NCBI GenBank assembly: GCA_001179505.1
Contig: CDMY01000595.1
Coordinates: 13,258 to 35,730, forward strand
Direction: 5' to 3'
Length of the DNA stretch: 22,473 nt
Origin: Vitrella brassicaformis
Taxonomy: Eukaryota > Sar > Vitrellaceae
Both the position numbers and the translations under genes were made by a program. Positions 1-10,628 of the stretch are shown here, piece by piece (within the stretch, counting starts at the first letter, position 1; each line of letters begins with the position of its first letter). Under the pieces are notes generated by a model. It ran no database searches. It saw only the letters and a list, made by a program, of their open reading frames with translations, and was not told where the DNA came from.

Positions 1-16
1 GGGGGGGGGGGGGGGG
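1..16. repeat. Poly-G run at left edge
   Basis: Sixteen consecutive G residues open the window. On the minus strand they fall in the intron after the last visible exon of the LRR-ankyrin gene. A second G run closes the window, so these may be points where an assembly broke. Confidence 0.8.
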
Positions 17-37
17 TGTGGTGTTTGTGTGACTGAC

Positions 38-459
38 CTGAGATGAGCAGCAGGGACGGGTCAGCTTTGGGGACGCTGTGTGTGGCCAGCATGACGTAGC
101 GGTCCACGCGCTTGTGGCACAGCGCGTCAAACAACCTGCATCACGCAATGGGTGTGCGCAGCGCAGGATGTCGCGGCTGCTGTGCTGAGTGCTGAGTGCT
201 GACTTGTTCTTGTATCGTTTCGGGCTCCACGCCACGCCAAAGGTCTCCTGCAGCCTCTCAAGCTCACCCAAGCTGAAACGTCCTCTCTCGGCCATCCTCT
301 TGGCGGCGTCGTGGCTCCAGGACACCCTGCCGCCGACTCTCTGGTCTGCCTGGTGGCCATTGGTGGTGCTGTTTGCAGGTGAGCTGTCGTCCTCTGTGTC
401 GGTGAAGGGCTCATCGAAGTGCGCCACGATTGCATCGGAAATGAAAGCGTCAAATGCTG

Positions 460-501
<42 letters not shown>

Positions 502-3500
502 TGTGCGGCCGCGGGCACCACACGAGCACGGCAAACACGCCTGCCTACCGGCCTCCTCCCCGCCGATGACCTCGACCCTTTGTGTGTGGTGGAGGTGTGT
601 GGGGGAGTTGGTGGCGGTGGTGGTGGTGCAGTGGTGCTCCTGCTCGCCCTCGGAAGGGTCGTGCGGCTGCGTCAGGTGGGGCGGCAACGAGGGACGGGCT
701 GCACACGGACAATGGATGCAGCAACCAACATCCACCAGTGCATGTGTGTGTGTGTGTGTGTGTGTGTGCTTACGGCCGTGCTGCCGCATGGTCTTGAACC
801 ACATAATCTCCTCCTCCAGTCGTTTGAGCAGCTTGGCCAGTGCGGCGTTGCCCTTGGCGATGTGCCTGGCCAGCTGGCCGGTGGACGTGCGGATGAGGGG
901 GTCCGCGCCGCCGTCGATGAAGACCACACCGCACTCGTAGGAGCTCGCGTGGCTGCTAACACAGGGAGAGGGACAGAGAGAGGGACTCCTGGACAGATCG
1001 CTCACGTGTGCGTGTGCGTGAAGCTTTCTTGTGTGTGTTGGCTGTCCCTCCACCCTCTCTCTCTCCCTCTGTGTGCTCTGTGTGTGTGGGGGGATGTTTC
1101 CAGCCCAGCCCACCAAGCGAGCATCAGCGGGGTCCAGGCCTGGACGCCCCCTCTCAGGTTCATATCAAACACCGACACACACCCTCCCCCTCCCCCTCCT
1201 CCGTCACCACCACCGCTGCCGCTGCCGCCGTCGGTGCGTCCATGTTGGTGCTGGCAGTCCCCCTTGGTGCAAGCCGGGTGCGACCTGTTCCACTGCACGG
1301 CAAACGACACTGCGCGGTGCTGCGACCGGCGCGCGGCCATGTGCAGAGGCGTCCAGTGCTCTGAACCAACCACCCATCCCACAAACAGAGAGAGAGAGCA
1401 TGACGCAGACACACACAAAGGGAGAGAGGGTGAGGGTGAGGGTGACGGAGAGGGAGGGTGTGTTGGGTCAGGCAGGTCACTAGCTACCGCAGTTGGCCTG
1501 GTTGCATCTGACGCCCGCGCCGAGGAGCATCCGTGCGATGGCCTCAGAGGTCTTGCGCTCCCCGGCGTTGTAGACGGAGAAGAGCACGTGCAGGGCGTTG
1601 TTGCCCTCGCTGTCCACCACTACCACATTCGCACCCGCCCTGCACGTGTCGCAACACACACAGAGAGAGTGGGAGGGAGCAACAAAGGCATCAGCAAGGT
1701 GGGGCGTGGGGGGAAGGGTACTTGAGCAGCGCCGCCACGAGGTGTCTATCGAAGTTGGCCACGGCCACGTGCAGTGGGCTGCCGTAGACACCCGCTCCTT
1801 CGCTCACATTGCCCCCCGCCTGATTGATGATCGGACCCACACACACCACAGCACAACACATCAGATGTGATCTGTGTGCCACAGCGGACGGCTTTTGATG
1901 GATGGATGGATGGATGCCAGCCTTACGGACCTTGATCATGCGCTTGACGAGCTCCACGTTCTGGTTCTGTGTGGCGATGGTCAAGGCCGACAGCTGGTTG
2001 TCGCTCTGCGAAGCGTTGAGCTGCCATACCACATAAAATAACACCACACACACACACACAACACTTATACAGAGAGATGCAATCAGGATAGTGGCACGGC
2101 ACGCACCAGAATGAATCGTCTGTCCCTCAGGAGAGCGTACGCCACGCCCATGTCGTTGTTGCGCACGGCGAAGTGCAGCCGCGTGCAGTGGCGCCGATCG
2201 GTTCCTGCGCCCATAACCACATCCATCCATCCATCTGTGGGTGTGTGTGTGTGCGTGTGTGTACCATTGACGTCGAATGGCTTCTCCGACAGCTGCCCGA
2301 CAAAGTCGATAAACCCGATGTGCGGACCATCCCACGACCGCAACACCTCACTGTTGACACACACACACCATGTGATGTTGGCCGTCACTCAGTGTGTGTC
2401 TGTGTGTCTGTTTGTGTGTGTGCGTGTGTGTGGCCGGCTACCGACCGTATCTTCTTGAGCAGCGACGCCGCGGTCTCGTCCCCCTTACGGGCTGAGAGGT
2501 TGCGCGGCAGCGGCGGGCTCACATACCTGTTTGGTCCAGACACACAAGCGTGCTTTGTCTGCTCACATGGCTCGCCGATGGATGGATGGATGAATGGATG
2601 GATGGCGTCGCCCCACCTGAGCCACTCAGTGGCGAGTTCCTGCAGCTCGAGCCGCGCGATGCTCGTGGGCAGCTCCTCAAGATAATCTGATACATGCATG
2701 GAGTGGAGGGCATCACACACACACATGGGCCGGGCCGACGTGGTTGATCGAGTTGTTGGCGCACAGTATGATATCAACTCAACCATCACACAATTGAATT
2801 GCTCTCTTACTGCTGTGTATGCCGAGCCCCCTGAGCCGCGGCGCGTTGCCAATGTCGACAGGCAGCTCGCTCAGCTGACACACGACAGACACAGACACAC
2901 AGACATGGATGGATAAATGGATGGATGGCCCGCCCCGTGTCGTGTGTGCGCATCAGTGAGTGGTGCTAGAGGTCACCGACCCACTCACCATATTGATGTT
3001 GGCCTTGAGTGTGGTCAGGTTCTCCATCCGAACCATGGCGTCGGGCAGCTCCCGGAGCTTGTTCTGCGAGACGTCGAGGTGCTTCAGGTGGCGCAAACGA
3101 AGCTGCAACCAACCACACAGGAAATGTGCTCTCGCGTATGTGTGTGTATGGCCGTGTGTGTGTGTGTGTGTGTGTGTGCAGACCAGTGCGTTGGGCAGTT
3201 CCTGCAGCTTGTTGTCGACCATGGCGAGGCTCTCGAGGCACCTGAGCTCGAGAATCTCCTCTGGGAAGACGCACAGCTGGTTGCGGGACAGCGACAGACT
3301 CAGTAGGGTGTCGTAGACAGGCTGCAAAACCTGTTTGTTTGTGTCGACATCGCCAGTCCACCACCACACAGAGAGAGAGAGTCCATCCATCCATTGATTC
3401 ACATCACAAACTTCACACCGAAGTGACTGACCCGTTGTGGGATTGCCTGCAGTTGGTTGTCGGCGAGCGACACGCTGCGGATGCCCCGTGTGTCGGTGAA

Positions 3501-3793
3501 GAACTGCGGGATCAGCACCTTCAGCCCTCGCTTGTCCAGTGACAGCACCTCGCCGCGACCGCCGTTGCTGCCCCCAGAACCGCCGCGATTATGACCACCT
3601 GCAGTGCAGGGCAAGCAATGTGCAAGACAGACAGACAGACAGACAGACAAACAGGCAGTCAGGCGGTCAGGCAGGCAGGCAGGCAGCGAGAGGGTGTCTG
3701 TGTTGGTTTTGGTTGCTTACTTGTGGTGGTGTGGCTGTGTGAGGATGCCGCCGACCTCCAGCTGGACGAGTCCAAATCGTCGGCCATGGCCAT
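38..3793 (-). CDS. LRR-ankyrin repeat protein, 17 exons visible, 3' partial
   Basis: Minus-strand exons in order: 3793-3721, 3598-3432, 3321-3184, 3102-2989, 2874-2811, 2686-2617, 2526-2446, 2350-2265, 2204-2107, 2020-1931, 1819-1722, 1639-1488, 1360-1114, 952-774, 698-549, 456-204, 135-38; the last donor points off the left edge. All phases agree and give 719 complete codons. The start is MAMADDLDSS, with an in-frame second ATG two codons on. Residues about 33-205 hold LRRs of the L-x-x-L-x-L-S-x-N-x-L-x-x-L-P type (for example LKHLDVSQNKLRELP). Residues about 265-545 hold ankyrin repeats (SPLHVAV, NALHVLF, TPLHMAA, TPLMLAC). A Gly-rich insert interrupts the repeats near residue 450, and Thr/Ser-rich and charged sequence follows. 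Both repeat types are protein-binding scaffolds. No kinase, NACHT or TM segment is seen, so the partner and role are unknown. It shares a divergent promoter with the next gene. Confidence 0.82.
462..500. repeat. (CA)n-(GA)n compound microsatellite
   Basis: Nine CA units run directly into about eleven GA units. The tract lies inside the LRR-ankyrin intron between exons 698-549 and 456-204. On that gene's sense strand it reads as TC/TG repeats just before the 3' splice site. Confidence 0.85.
3154..3178. repeat. (GT)n microsatellite
   Basis: A run of about twelve GT units in the LRR-ankyrin intron 3183-3103. On the sense strand it is a CA tract immediately after the 5' splice site. Confidence 0.85.
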
Positions 3794-4334
3794 ATATACT
3801 ACACACCGATACGCCGACCGGCGCACAGACAAACCGCCGCCCTCTCTCTCCTTTGCCCTCCCTCCCCTCTGCAGGGGGGCACACTATCAAACCAAAACCT
3901 GCCTTGTCAAATCTTGCCGGCAGCAGCTGCAGCAGCGCTATCAACAGAGTCTGGCGCGAATAAGCGGCTCCCTCATAGCCCCTCACTCCCTCCCTCAGCC
4001 ACTCACCAGCCGACCGACGGTACAGACAGACAGTCTCTGTTTTTGTCCTCTCGTTGCCTCACACGCCGTCGGCCCGTCTTGCTGATCCTGCGGCGGGTGG
4101 GGCCTGGTCCTTTGTGTCGCTTGTCTGCGGGCTTAGCTCGCAGACTGCGAGCCGAGAAACGGGAGGGGAGAGGCGGCGACCGGGGGATCTTTTGGGGAGA
4201 GGGAAAAGCGGCGGCCTCGCCCGGAAAGCACATTGTGTGCCGATTCATCGACAATGAATGGATAGCCCCCGGCGTCTCATCTGAGGGTGTCCCTTCGTCT
4301 CTCAGTGGCGTGACAGTCATCATCATCCGGATCC
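3794..4334. promoter_or_regulatory. Divergent promoter region, LRR-ankyrin / LRR-coiled-coil genes
   Basis: The 541 bp lie between two start codons that face away from each other, so both promoters and both 5' UTRs should be here. The region has less microsatellite than the introns. A TATATA lies within a few bases of the minus-strand ATG, too close to be a normal TATA box unless the leader is almost absent. A 17-nt hairpin (GCTCGCA-gac-TGCGAGC) sits at 4136-4152. No coding exon is recognised. Confidence 0.55.
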
Positions 4335-6969
4335 ATGGCGCTGGAGAAGGTGTTTGAAGACCCCCTGTGGTCAGAGATATACTATGGCCGCGCCTATGAC
4401 ACAGGTGAGGTGAGTGACAGACAGCCGGCCGGCCGAATTCTCCATCATCCATCCATCCATCTGTATGCCTGTGTGTGTGAGTGTCTGTGTGTGTTAGGCG
4501 AGCGTCTGTCTGTCACGTCGGCGCAGACCTTCCGCGATGCCCTCGCGTCTCAGAACGGCCGGGTGCCGACGGTGCTGTCGCTTTCAAACGTGCAGCTGGG
4601 GGTCAATGCGGTGGCCAGGTACGGGACGGGAGACGATGAGACGAGCACACGTCGATGCGATCGATGATCGTCGATGTGTGGGTGGTATGAGATGAGTGTG
4701 TGTAGGCTTGCGGGCGCCGTTGAGAAGGAGAGAGACGCCGAGGAGACAGCGGGCGGGGCTAAGCGACAGTTTAGACGGGTGGACCTCAGTGGCAACATGA
4801 TTGGTATGTCGGGTGGTCGTCGGACGAAAGAGAGGGAGGGACAAATCGACCTCGTGTGTGTGAGTCATTTCCCCCATCCATCAGGTGATTTCGGCATCCA
4901 TGCAGTCCGCGCCTTGCTGGCCAAGCTGAGGGGCGTCAAGTCGCTCAACCTCGCCAACAACGGGCTGGGCGAAGACGGAGCGCGGTGGGCACACACCACA
5001 GACAACTGGCTGGGTGACATGTAGAGTACGCCTGCTGTCTGTGGTGTCTGTGGTGTGTGCAGGGAGTTGGGTGAGGAGCTGCAGACCAACAGGGACCTGG
5101 AAGCGCTGCAGCTTGGCGAGAGGGAGAAGGGGCTCAAGGCAAACGCCATCGGCAACAGAGGCCTGGAACACCTCACAGAAGGACTGCGGGAGGTGCCTAG
5201 CCTATATCTCACCCCCAGGCCCCAGCACCATGTGTCTGTGTGGGCTGGTGGGTGTGGCCACCGTGCAGACCTACACTTTGCAGAGCCTGTCTCTTTGCCA
5301 CAACAACATCACGGAGGCTGGTGGTGAGATGATATCCCGTCTGCTGAGGCAGACGCCGTCCATCGCCGTCCTAGACCTCACAGGCAACCAACTCAACTCC
5401 GACGTACCCACCACAAAGACAACACAACACACCGCACCACAACAAGCATACAACAGCGCCCTCCCTCCCTCTCTCCCTCCCTCTCTCTCTCGTAGGGTGT
5501 GATAGCCTTCCTGCCCTACGCCTCCCAGCTGCGTGTGTTAGACCTGAGCAGCACGGGCATCTACGGCCCCGCCATCGAGAAGGCACTCTGCTACCTCTTG
5601 AGAGAGACACGCGCACTCGCCAACCTGTCGCTGGCCAAGAACCAGATCGAGGCCAAGCCGATGAGGCGGATCGCCAAGTGTGTCGCCGAGTGCGCCACAC
5701 TGGAAGTGCTTAGTATGGAGGTAAGAGGTGTGCGTGTGGGCGTGGCTGCTGTGTGTTATTAGGGGGGGAGGGGTAGGGGGGCTCATCCGCGCCTTTCTGT
5801 CTATTGTGCTGTGTCCAGGGGACGAAGATCGAGGCTTCGGGTGTGGCGGCGCTGTGTGGACACCTGGCCGTGCCAGAGGGGGTGGCAGGGGTAGCAGGGG
5901 TGTCGCCTGAGCCTCAGTCGGCCGCCACGCCCACTCAGCCCCACTGTGCTCTGACCTCTCTGGACCTCAGCGATCTCGCCATCACGTCAGTATGTGTGTC
6001 TCCCCCCGTGTGTGTGTGAGTGCAGTTTGATGTCTATCTATCTGTGTGTGGTGTGTGTGTGCCTTTCAGTGACCGGTCGACGCTGTGCACCCTGGCTGCC
6101 GCCCTGCCGCACAGCGCACTCACGACGCTCAAGCTCAACAGAAACGCCATTGCAGACGCCGGATGCAGAGAGATCGCCATGGTACTCTCACACACACACA
6201 CACACACACACAGAGAGGCAGCGAGAGCGAGAGAGAGAGACAGAGAGTATGAGCCGTGAATGAAGAATGTGTGTGTGTGTCAGGCGTTGGATTTGTCTCA
6301 GCACTTAGGCACTCCTCTGCGTGTGCTCGAGATGAGCTCCTGCAGACTGACCGAGGTCGGAGTTTTGCACCTGCTGGTCTGTGTACAGGACAACCCCACC
6401 TTCAGGGTACAATACAATCCAATCGACGGCCATCCATCTCTCTGTGTGAGCGTGTGTGTGCTGGGCCGTGTGTGTGTGTGTGTGTGTCTTGTCTTTAGGT
6501 GTTGCGCCTGGCGGACAACTTTCTGAGTGCCAATTGCGAGGCCGAGCTGCTCGAAGCCGTCAACCAGAACGAGCATCTGCAGGAGGTACGTCTCTCTCTC
6601 TCTGTCTCTCTCTCTCTGTGTGTGTGTGCGTGCGTGTGTGTCTGTCAATCAGTGAGTCAATGTGTGTATGGTATGCAGCTGCGGTTGACGGGCTGCCGCA
6701 TCTCCCACTCGTGCCTCGGCCGAATCGCTAAAGTAAGCGATTGACAACCACACACAGACAGACAAACACAGACAGACACACAGACACACAGACAGAGAGA
6801 GAGAGAGAGAGGAACAGCACAGAGCGATGTGGCTTGCTTCTCTGTCCTGTGTGTGGTGTGTGGTGTGTTCAGGTTTGCCAGCGCAACGTCAGGAAAGCCG
6901 CCGCAGAGGAGCCCGCCAGACTCAAGGTGCGAGAGCGTCGACACACCCAAACCTCACCCACCTCTGCTG

Positions 6970-7003
<34 letters not shown>

Positions 7004-7870
7004 TGTCTGTGTGTGTGTGCAGGTTGAGATCAATCGCCTCTCCCAGCAGCAAGAAAAGCTCCGAGAGCTGGAAGCAGGCACGCCCTCACACTCGCACTCG
7101 CTGTCCGAGCTTGTGTGTGTGTGTGCGGCTAAACAGAGATAGCCTCAGAGGAGCAGCACATCACCGCATCAGAGCTGCGCCGCTTCGAGCTCGAGACGCA
7201 GCAGAAACGCCTTCAGGGCGGGGAGACCGCCAAGTGCAACCAGGCAGGCAATAACGGGCCACTCACACACACACACACACAGCCTTCCTCCCATGTGTCG
7301 ACCTTCAGCTGGAGAAGACTGTCGACGCAGAGCTCAAGAGCCTCGCCACGCAGCGCTCCGTGCTCAAGCAGCAGAAGGTGATGAGCTACTCAGTTGCCCA
7401 TGTGTGTGTGGATGGATGGATGGATGGATGGAGAGGTGCAGGAGATGTTGGCGACGGCCACAACTGCCTATGACGAGCAGCTCACGGCCCTCAAGAAGGA
7501 AGTGCAGAAAGAGGTAAATCCGCGAGAGTGACTGACACATCGCCTACACTCTCTCTCTCCCTCTGTGTGTGTGTGTGTGTGTGTCTAGGAGGAGCGTCTC
7601 AGTGGGCTGCAGCAGAAAGCCAAGGCGGCCGAAGCTACCTTTGACAAGAGGAAGCAAGACCACCCAAACGAGGCAAGCAGCCCCACCACCACCACCACCA
7701 CCCTTTCCCCCTCCCTCTCTCCATGCCATGTGTGTGTGTGTTTGCAGATGGCGTCATCGCGCGAGAGGCTCAAGGACATCGAGCAGCAGGACGCCGATTT
7801 CCAGGAGAGAGCAACGGAATACAGACAGGACCTCAGACAACGACAGGAGGCGGAGGGCGCACGGGCCTGA
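4335..7870 (+). CDS. RI-type LRR protein with C-terminal coiled coil, 659 aa
   Basis: Nineteen exons: 4335-4404, 4498-4618, 4706-4803, 4885-4984, 5063-5192, 5269-5403, 5496-5720, 5819-5985, 6070-6181, 6284-6406, 6499-6585, 6679-6732, 6873-6926, 7023-7077, 7143-7243, 7309-7377, 7442-7513, 7589-7672, 7748-7870; together 1980 nt with all phases closed and a TGA stop. Residues about 45-480 carry ribonuclease-inhibitor-like LRRs, seen as RVDLSGNMIG, KSLNLANNGLGEDGA, QSLSLCHNNITEAG, AVLDLTGNQL, TTLKLNRNAIADAG. Residues about 485-655 are charged and heptad-like (QQQEKLRELEAA, SELRRFELETQQKRL), a likely coiled coil. LRR domain plus coiled coil at about 660 aa recalls LRRC45-type centrosomal linker proteins, but other cytoskeletal or ciliary LRR proteins share this layout, so no symbol is given. 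Three introns need GC donors. Confidence 0.85.
7078..7142 (+). other. GC-AG intron (LRR-coiled-coil gene, intron 14)
   Basis: The exon ends GAAGCAG and the intron begins GCACGC and ends GATAG. Only this GC donor keeps the coiled-coil reading frame (phase 1) into the next exon. The nearest GT downstream is out of phase with the next exon. Confidence 0.65.
7244..7308 (+). other. GC-AG intron (LRR-coiled-coil gene, intron 15)
   Basis: The exon ends AACCAG and the intron begins GCAGGC and ends CTTCAG. The only GT dinucleotides in the interval lie a few bases before the acceptor, so a GT donor is not feasible. Confidence 0.75.
7673..7747 (+). other. GC-AG intron (LRR-coiled-coil gene, intron 18)
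   Basis: The exon ends AACGAG and the intron begins GCAAGC, close to the GC-donor consensus, and ends TTTGCAG. The only GTs available are in the TG tract next to the acceptor. Confidence 0.75.
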
Positions 7871-8265
7871 TGTTGCAGGCAGACACACGGGGGGAGAGGC
7901 AAGGCATATGTGTGTGTGTGTTGTGTTGTGTTGCGGCCTTAAATTTCCCGGGGGATTGGCTCAGCTGGCAGCCGGCCACACTTCATGTGACCTCTCTCTC
8001 TCTCTCTCTCTGTCTCTGTATGTGTGTCTCACTCGGGAGCGACGGGCGAATTGGTCTTGTCTGTTTGTGTCATGGATCACACACACATAACATCGATCAT
8101 GAGTGCCAAAGAGGACACAGAACCGACTTACTTGGCACAAAACCAACACACACACATACCCCCCCTCCCCCCACACACCTGCCTGCCTCTAGAAAACTCG
8201 ATCACATCACATCACGGCCATAACTGCATGCCTATCAACACACACACACACACACCACCACATTG
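7871..8265. other. Convergent 3' region between LRR-coiled-coil and MFS genes
   Basis: This 395-bp tail-to-tail spacer should hold both 3' UTRs and poly(A) sites. It contains TG, TC and CA tracts and C-rich runs. No coding, RNA or mobile element is recognised. Confidence 0.6.
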
Positions 8266-8808
8266 TCAACCCCGCTGGCCTTTGGCATTATCATGACGGT
8301 GGTCACCCTTCAGCCCCCGCCACCCCCCGCCCTCCAGAAATGGCGCCTGCCTGCGATACCCCCCGCCATCGCCATCCCCCCTCCCTCCCACCCCACTCTC
8401 CCCGCCTCCCTGACCGCCTTTAGTGGGGGATGGACGGCGGATGGCAAAGAAGGAGGCTACCATTGTGGCGCCCATGATGCCGCCGGTGAGGTAATATGGG
8501 AGGTAGGAGAAGCTGTGTGCGGTGCTGTAGAGGGGCAGGCCGACGTTGACCGAGGATTCTTCGGTGAACAGGGCAGCTGCGAGATATATGGCAGAGGGGC
8601 AGAGGGACAGAGGGTGGGTTTGGGGAGGTGTTCTGATTGGATCCATATGAATGATCTGTTGTCTTACTGACTTGTGAGGAAGGAGGTGACGATCTTGCCG
8701 GCCTGGCTCATCGTCAGGTGGACGGCGAGCAAGACACCCATGTAAGGCGACCCCGCACAGGCTCGGGTCATCAACACTGCACCAGACCCCCCCACAGCAC
8801 ACGTGGGG

Positions 8809-8839
<31 letters not shown>

Positions 8840-10593
8840 TGTGTTGTTGGGGATACGTGTAGTGGCTGGCTCGATGGGAGCCATTGAGAAGGGCAGCAGA
8901 AGGTTCAGAATGGCGTGAAACCCTATTGGCGACTCCATGAAGGGGAACAGCACAGCTGCAGCGCGACAGAGACAGATAGCATGCGGCAACTGAAATATGG
9001 ATGTCTTCCCTCCCCCGCGTCTCTCTCCCTCTCTCTCTGTGTGCTGTACTGTGCGGCCTACTCAGTGTGGATGGTATAGCGACCGACAGCAGGCTGGTCA
9101 GCCACGCGCCCAACTTTGGAATCACTGTCCGGGGGACAGTCCTGACACACACGCACACAAACACACCAGAGACATGTTCTCTCTCTCTCCCCCTCGGTCT
9201 CTCTGCCTCTGTGTGTGGGTTTGCCCCCACATGAAGGCCACGAATTGGCAGAACTGCGTCACGAGCATGGTGTAGGAGACCTTCTCGAAACCGTAGCCAA
9301 ACTTGCGAAGAGCCAAAAGAGGGAAGGTGCCCAGTATGACCTGGTTGTTGCCTGCACTCACGAAGGCAGCAGCGATAAACACACACACAAGAGACATGCA
9401 TACACACACACACACACACACACACGTGTGTGCGCACTGTTCTTTACCGACCGACAGAGACGAATATGGCCACCATGGGCAGAAGGACGTGCAGCACCCA
9501 CCGCCAGTCCACCACCCCTTTGGCCCTCCCCGCCTCCCCTCTCCCCTCAGCAGCGGACGTTGTCCCTTCTCCCACGCTGCGCGGCTCTGCAATTTCTCCA
9601 GCGGTCACTCTTTCCATCTCTTAGTCCGCCGCCTGATCGTTATCGTGTTCGTCGCCCTCGTCAACCGTCTCGAGCGCCACGACCCTCTGCAAGCTGCTGT
9701 CGCCACTCGGCTGGGTCTCATACCTGTCAGCACGGTGGTGGTGGTGATCCGCTGCCGCCGCGGTGTGTGGTGCACACACCGAGTTGGGCCCATCTTTAGT
9801 CCGCCTGAACGACGCCAGAGCTTTGCCGAGCGCCCCTGACGGCCCTGCACCAGCACCATCGCTGTCGCGGCTCTCACAGAAGGCCATCAGGTCGGAGAGG
9901 AACCTTGAGGGCTGGTGGTGGTGAACGGCCGGGCGGCGCTCTGCGCGCCACCTGGCCTGCAACGGGACGAATGCCAGCTCGCCGAGAGAGGCGATGTCCT
10001 CCGAGTCGAGAACGGCGTGCATCGTGGACCGGCGGATGTCGCGGACGTCGGCGGCTTTTGTCGTCCACTCGGCGATCGCACATGAGCCCAGGATCTCCTC
10101 ACTGAGAGGGGGGGAGGGAGGGAGGAAGGGAGGGAGGGAGGGACACACATGGAGTGGGGAGGGAGGGCAAGGAGGCCGGTCCTCTCAATCATCTCTCACT
10201 TTTGCATGACGAAGGAGGCCCACGACTGCGGCTTGGTCGTGTGCCAGTAGGCGAGCAAGACGATCAGTCAGAAGGCGCAGAAAGCCGATATCAGGAAATA
10301 GGTCAGCCGATAACCTGCAGCATATCATCGACGCAGCGCAGCGCACCAGTCAGTCAGGTGCTCTGTGTTGTGTTGTGTGTATGTGTGTGAGACGTCTGTA
10401 CCTCCCAGCGGCGCGATGAAGACGCCAAAGGCAGGCCCCAACACAAAGCCGAAACCTTTGGCCACAACCTGACAGACAGAGACACGGACAGCACACACAC
10501 AAGGGATTCCATTGATCGCAATTGTCTCCTCTGTCTCTTTCTCTCTCTCTCATCGTGCACCTTCATTGAGAAAAACTGCGTACAGCACAGACA

Positions 10594-10628
<35 letters not shown>

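Noticed and set aside
1411-1455. (GAGGGT)n-like sequence resembling telomere repeat
   Set aside because: Only about three units, inside an intron of the LRR-ankyrin gene, and in line with the other local microsatellites.
454-1725. Long plus-strand open frame of over 400 codons across the LRR-ankyrin gene
   Set aside because: It is the antisense shadow of ankyrin exons and microsatellites. The minus strand gives recognisable repeats with consistent splice phases.
4127-4200. tRNA-like stretch with TAGCTCG and a GAGC partner
   Set aside because: Only a D-arm-like hairpin is present. No anticodon stem, no T-loop GTTC motif and no acceptor pairing.
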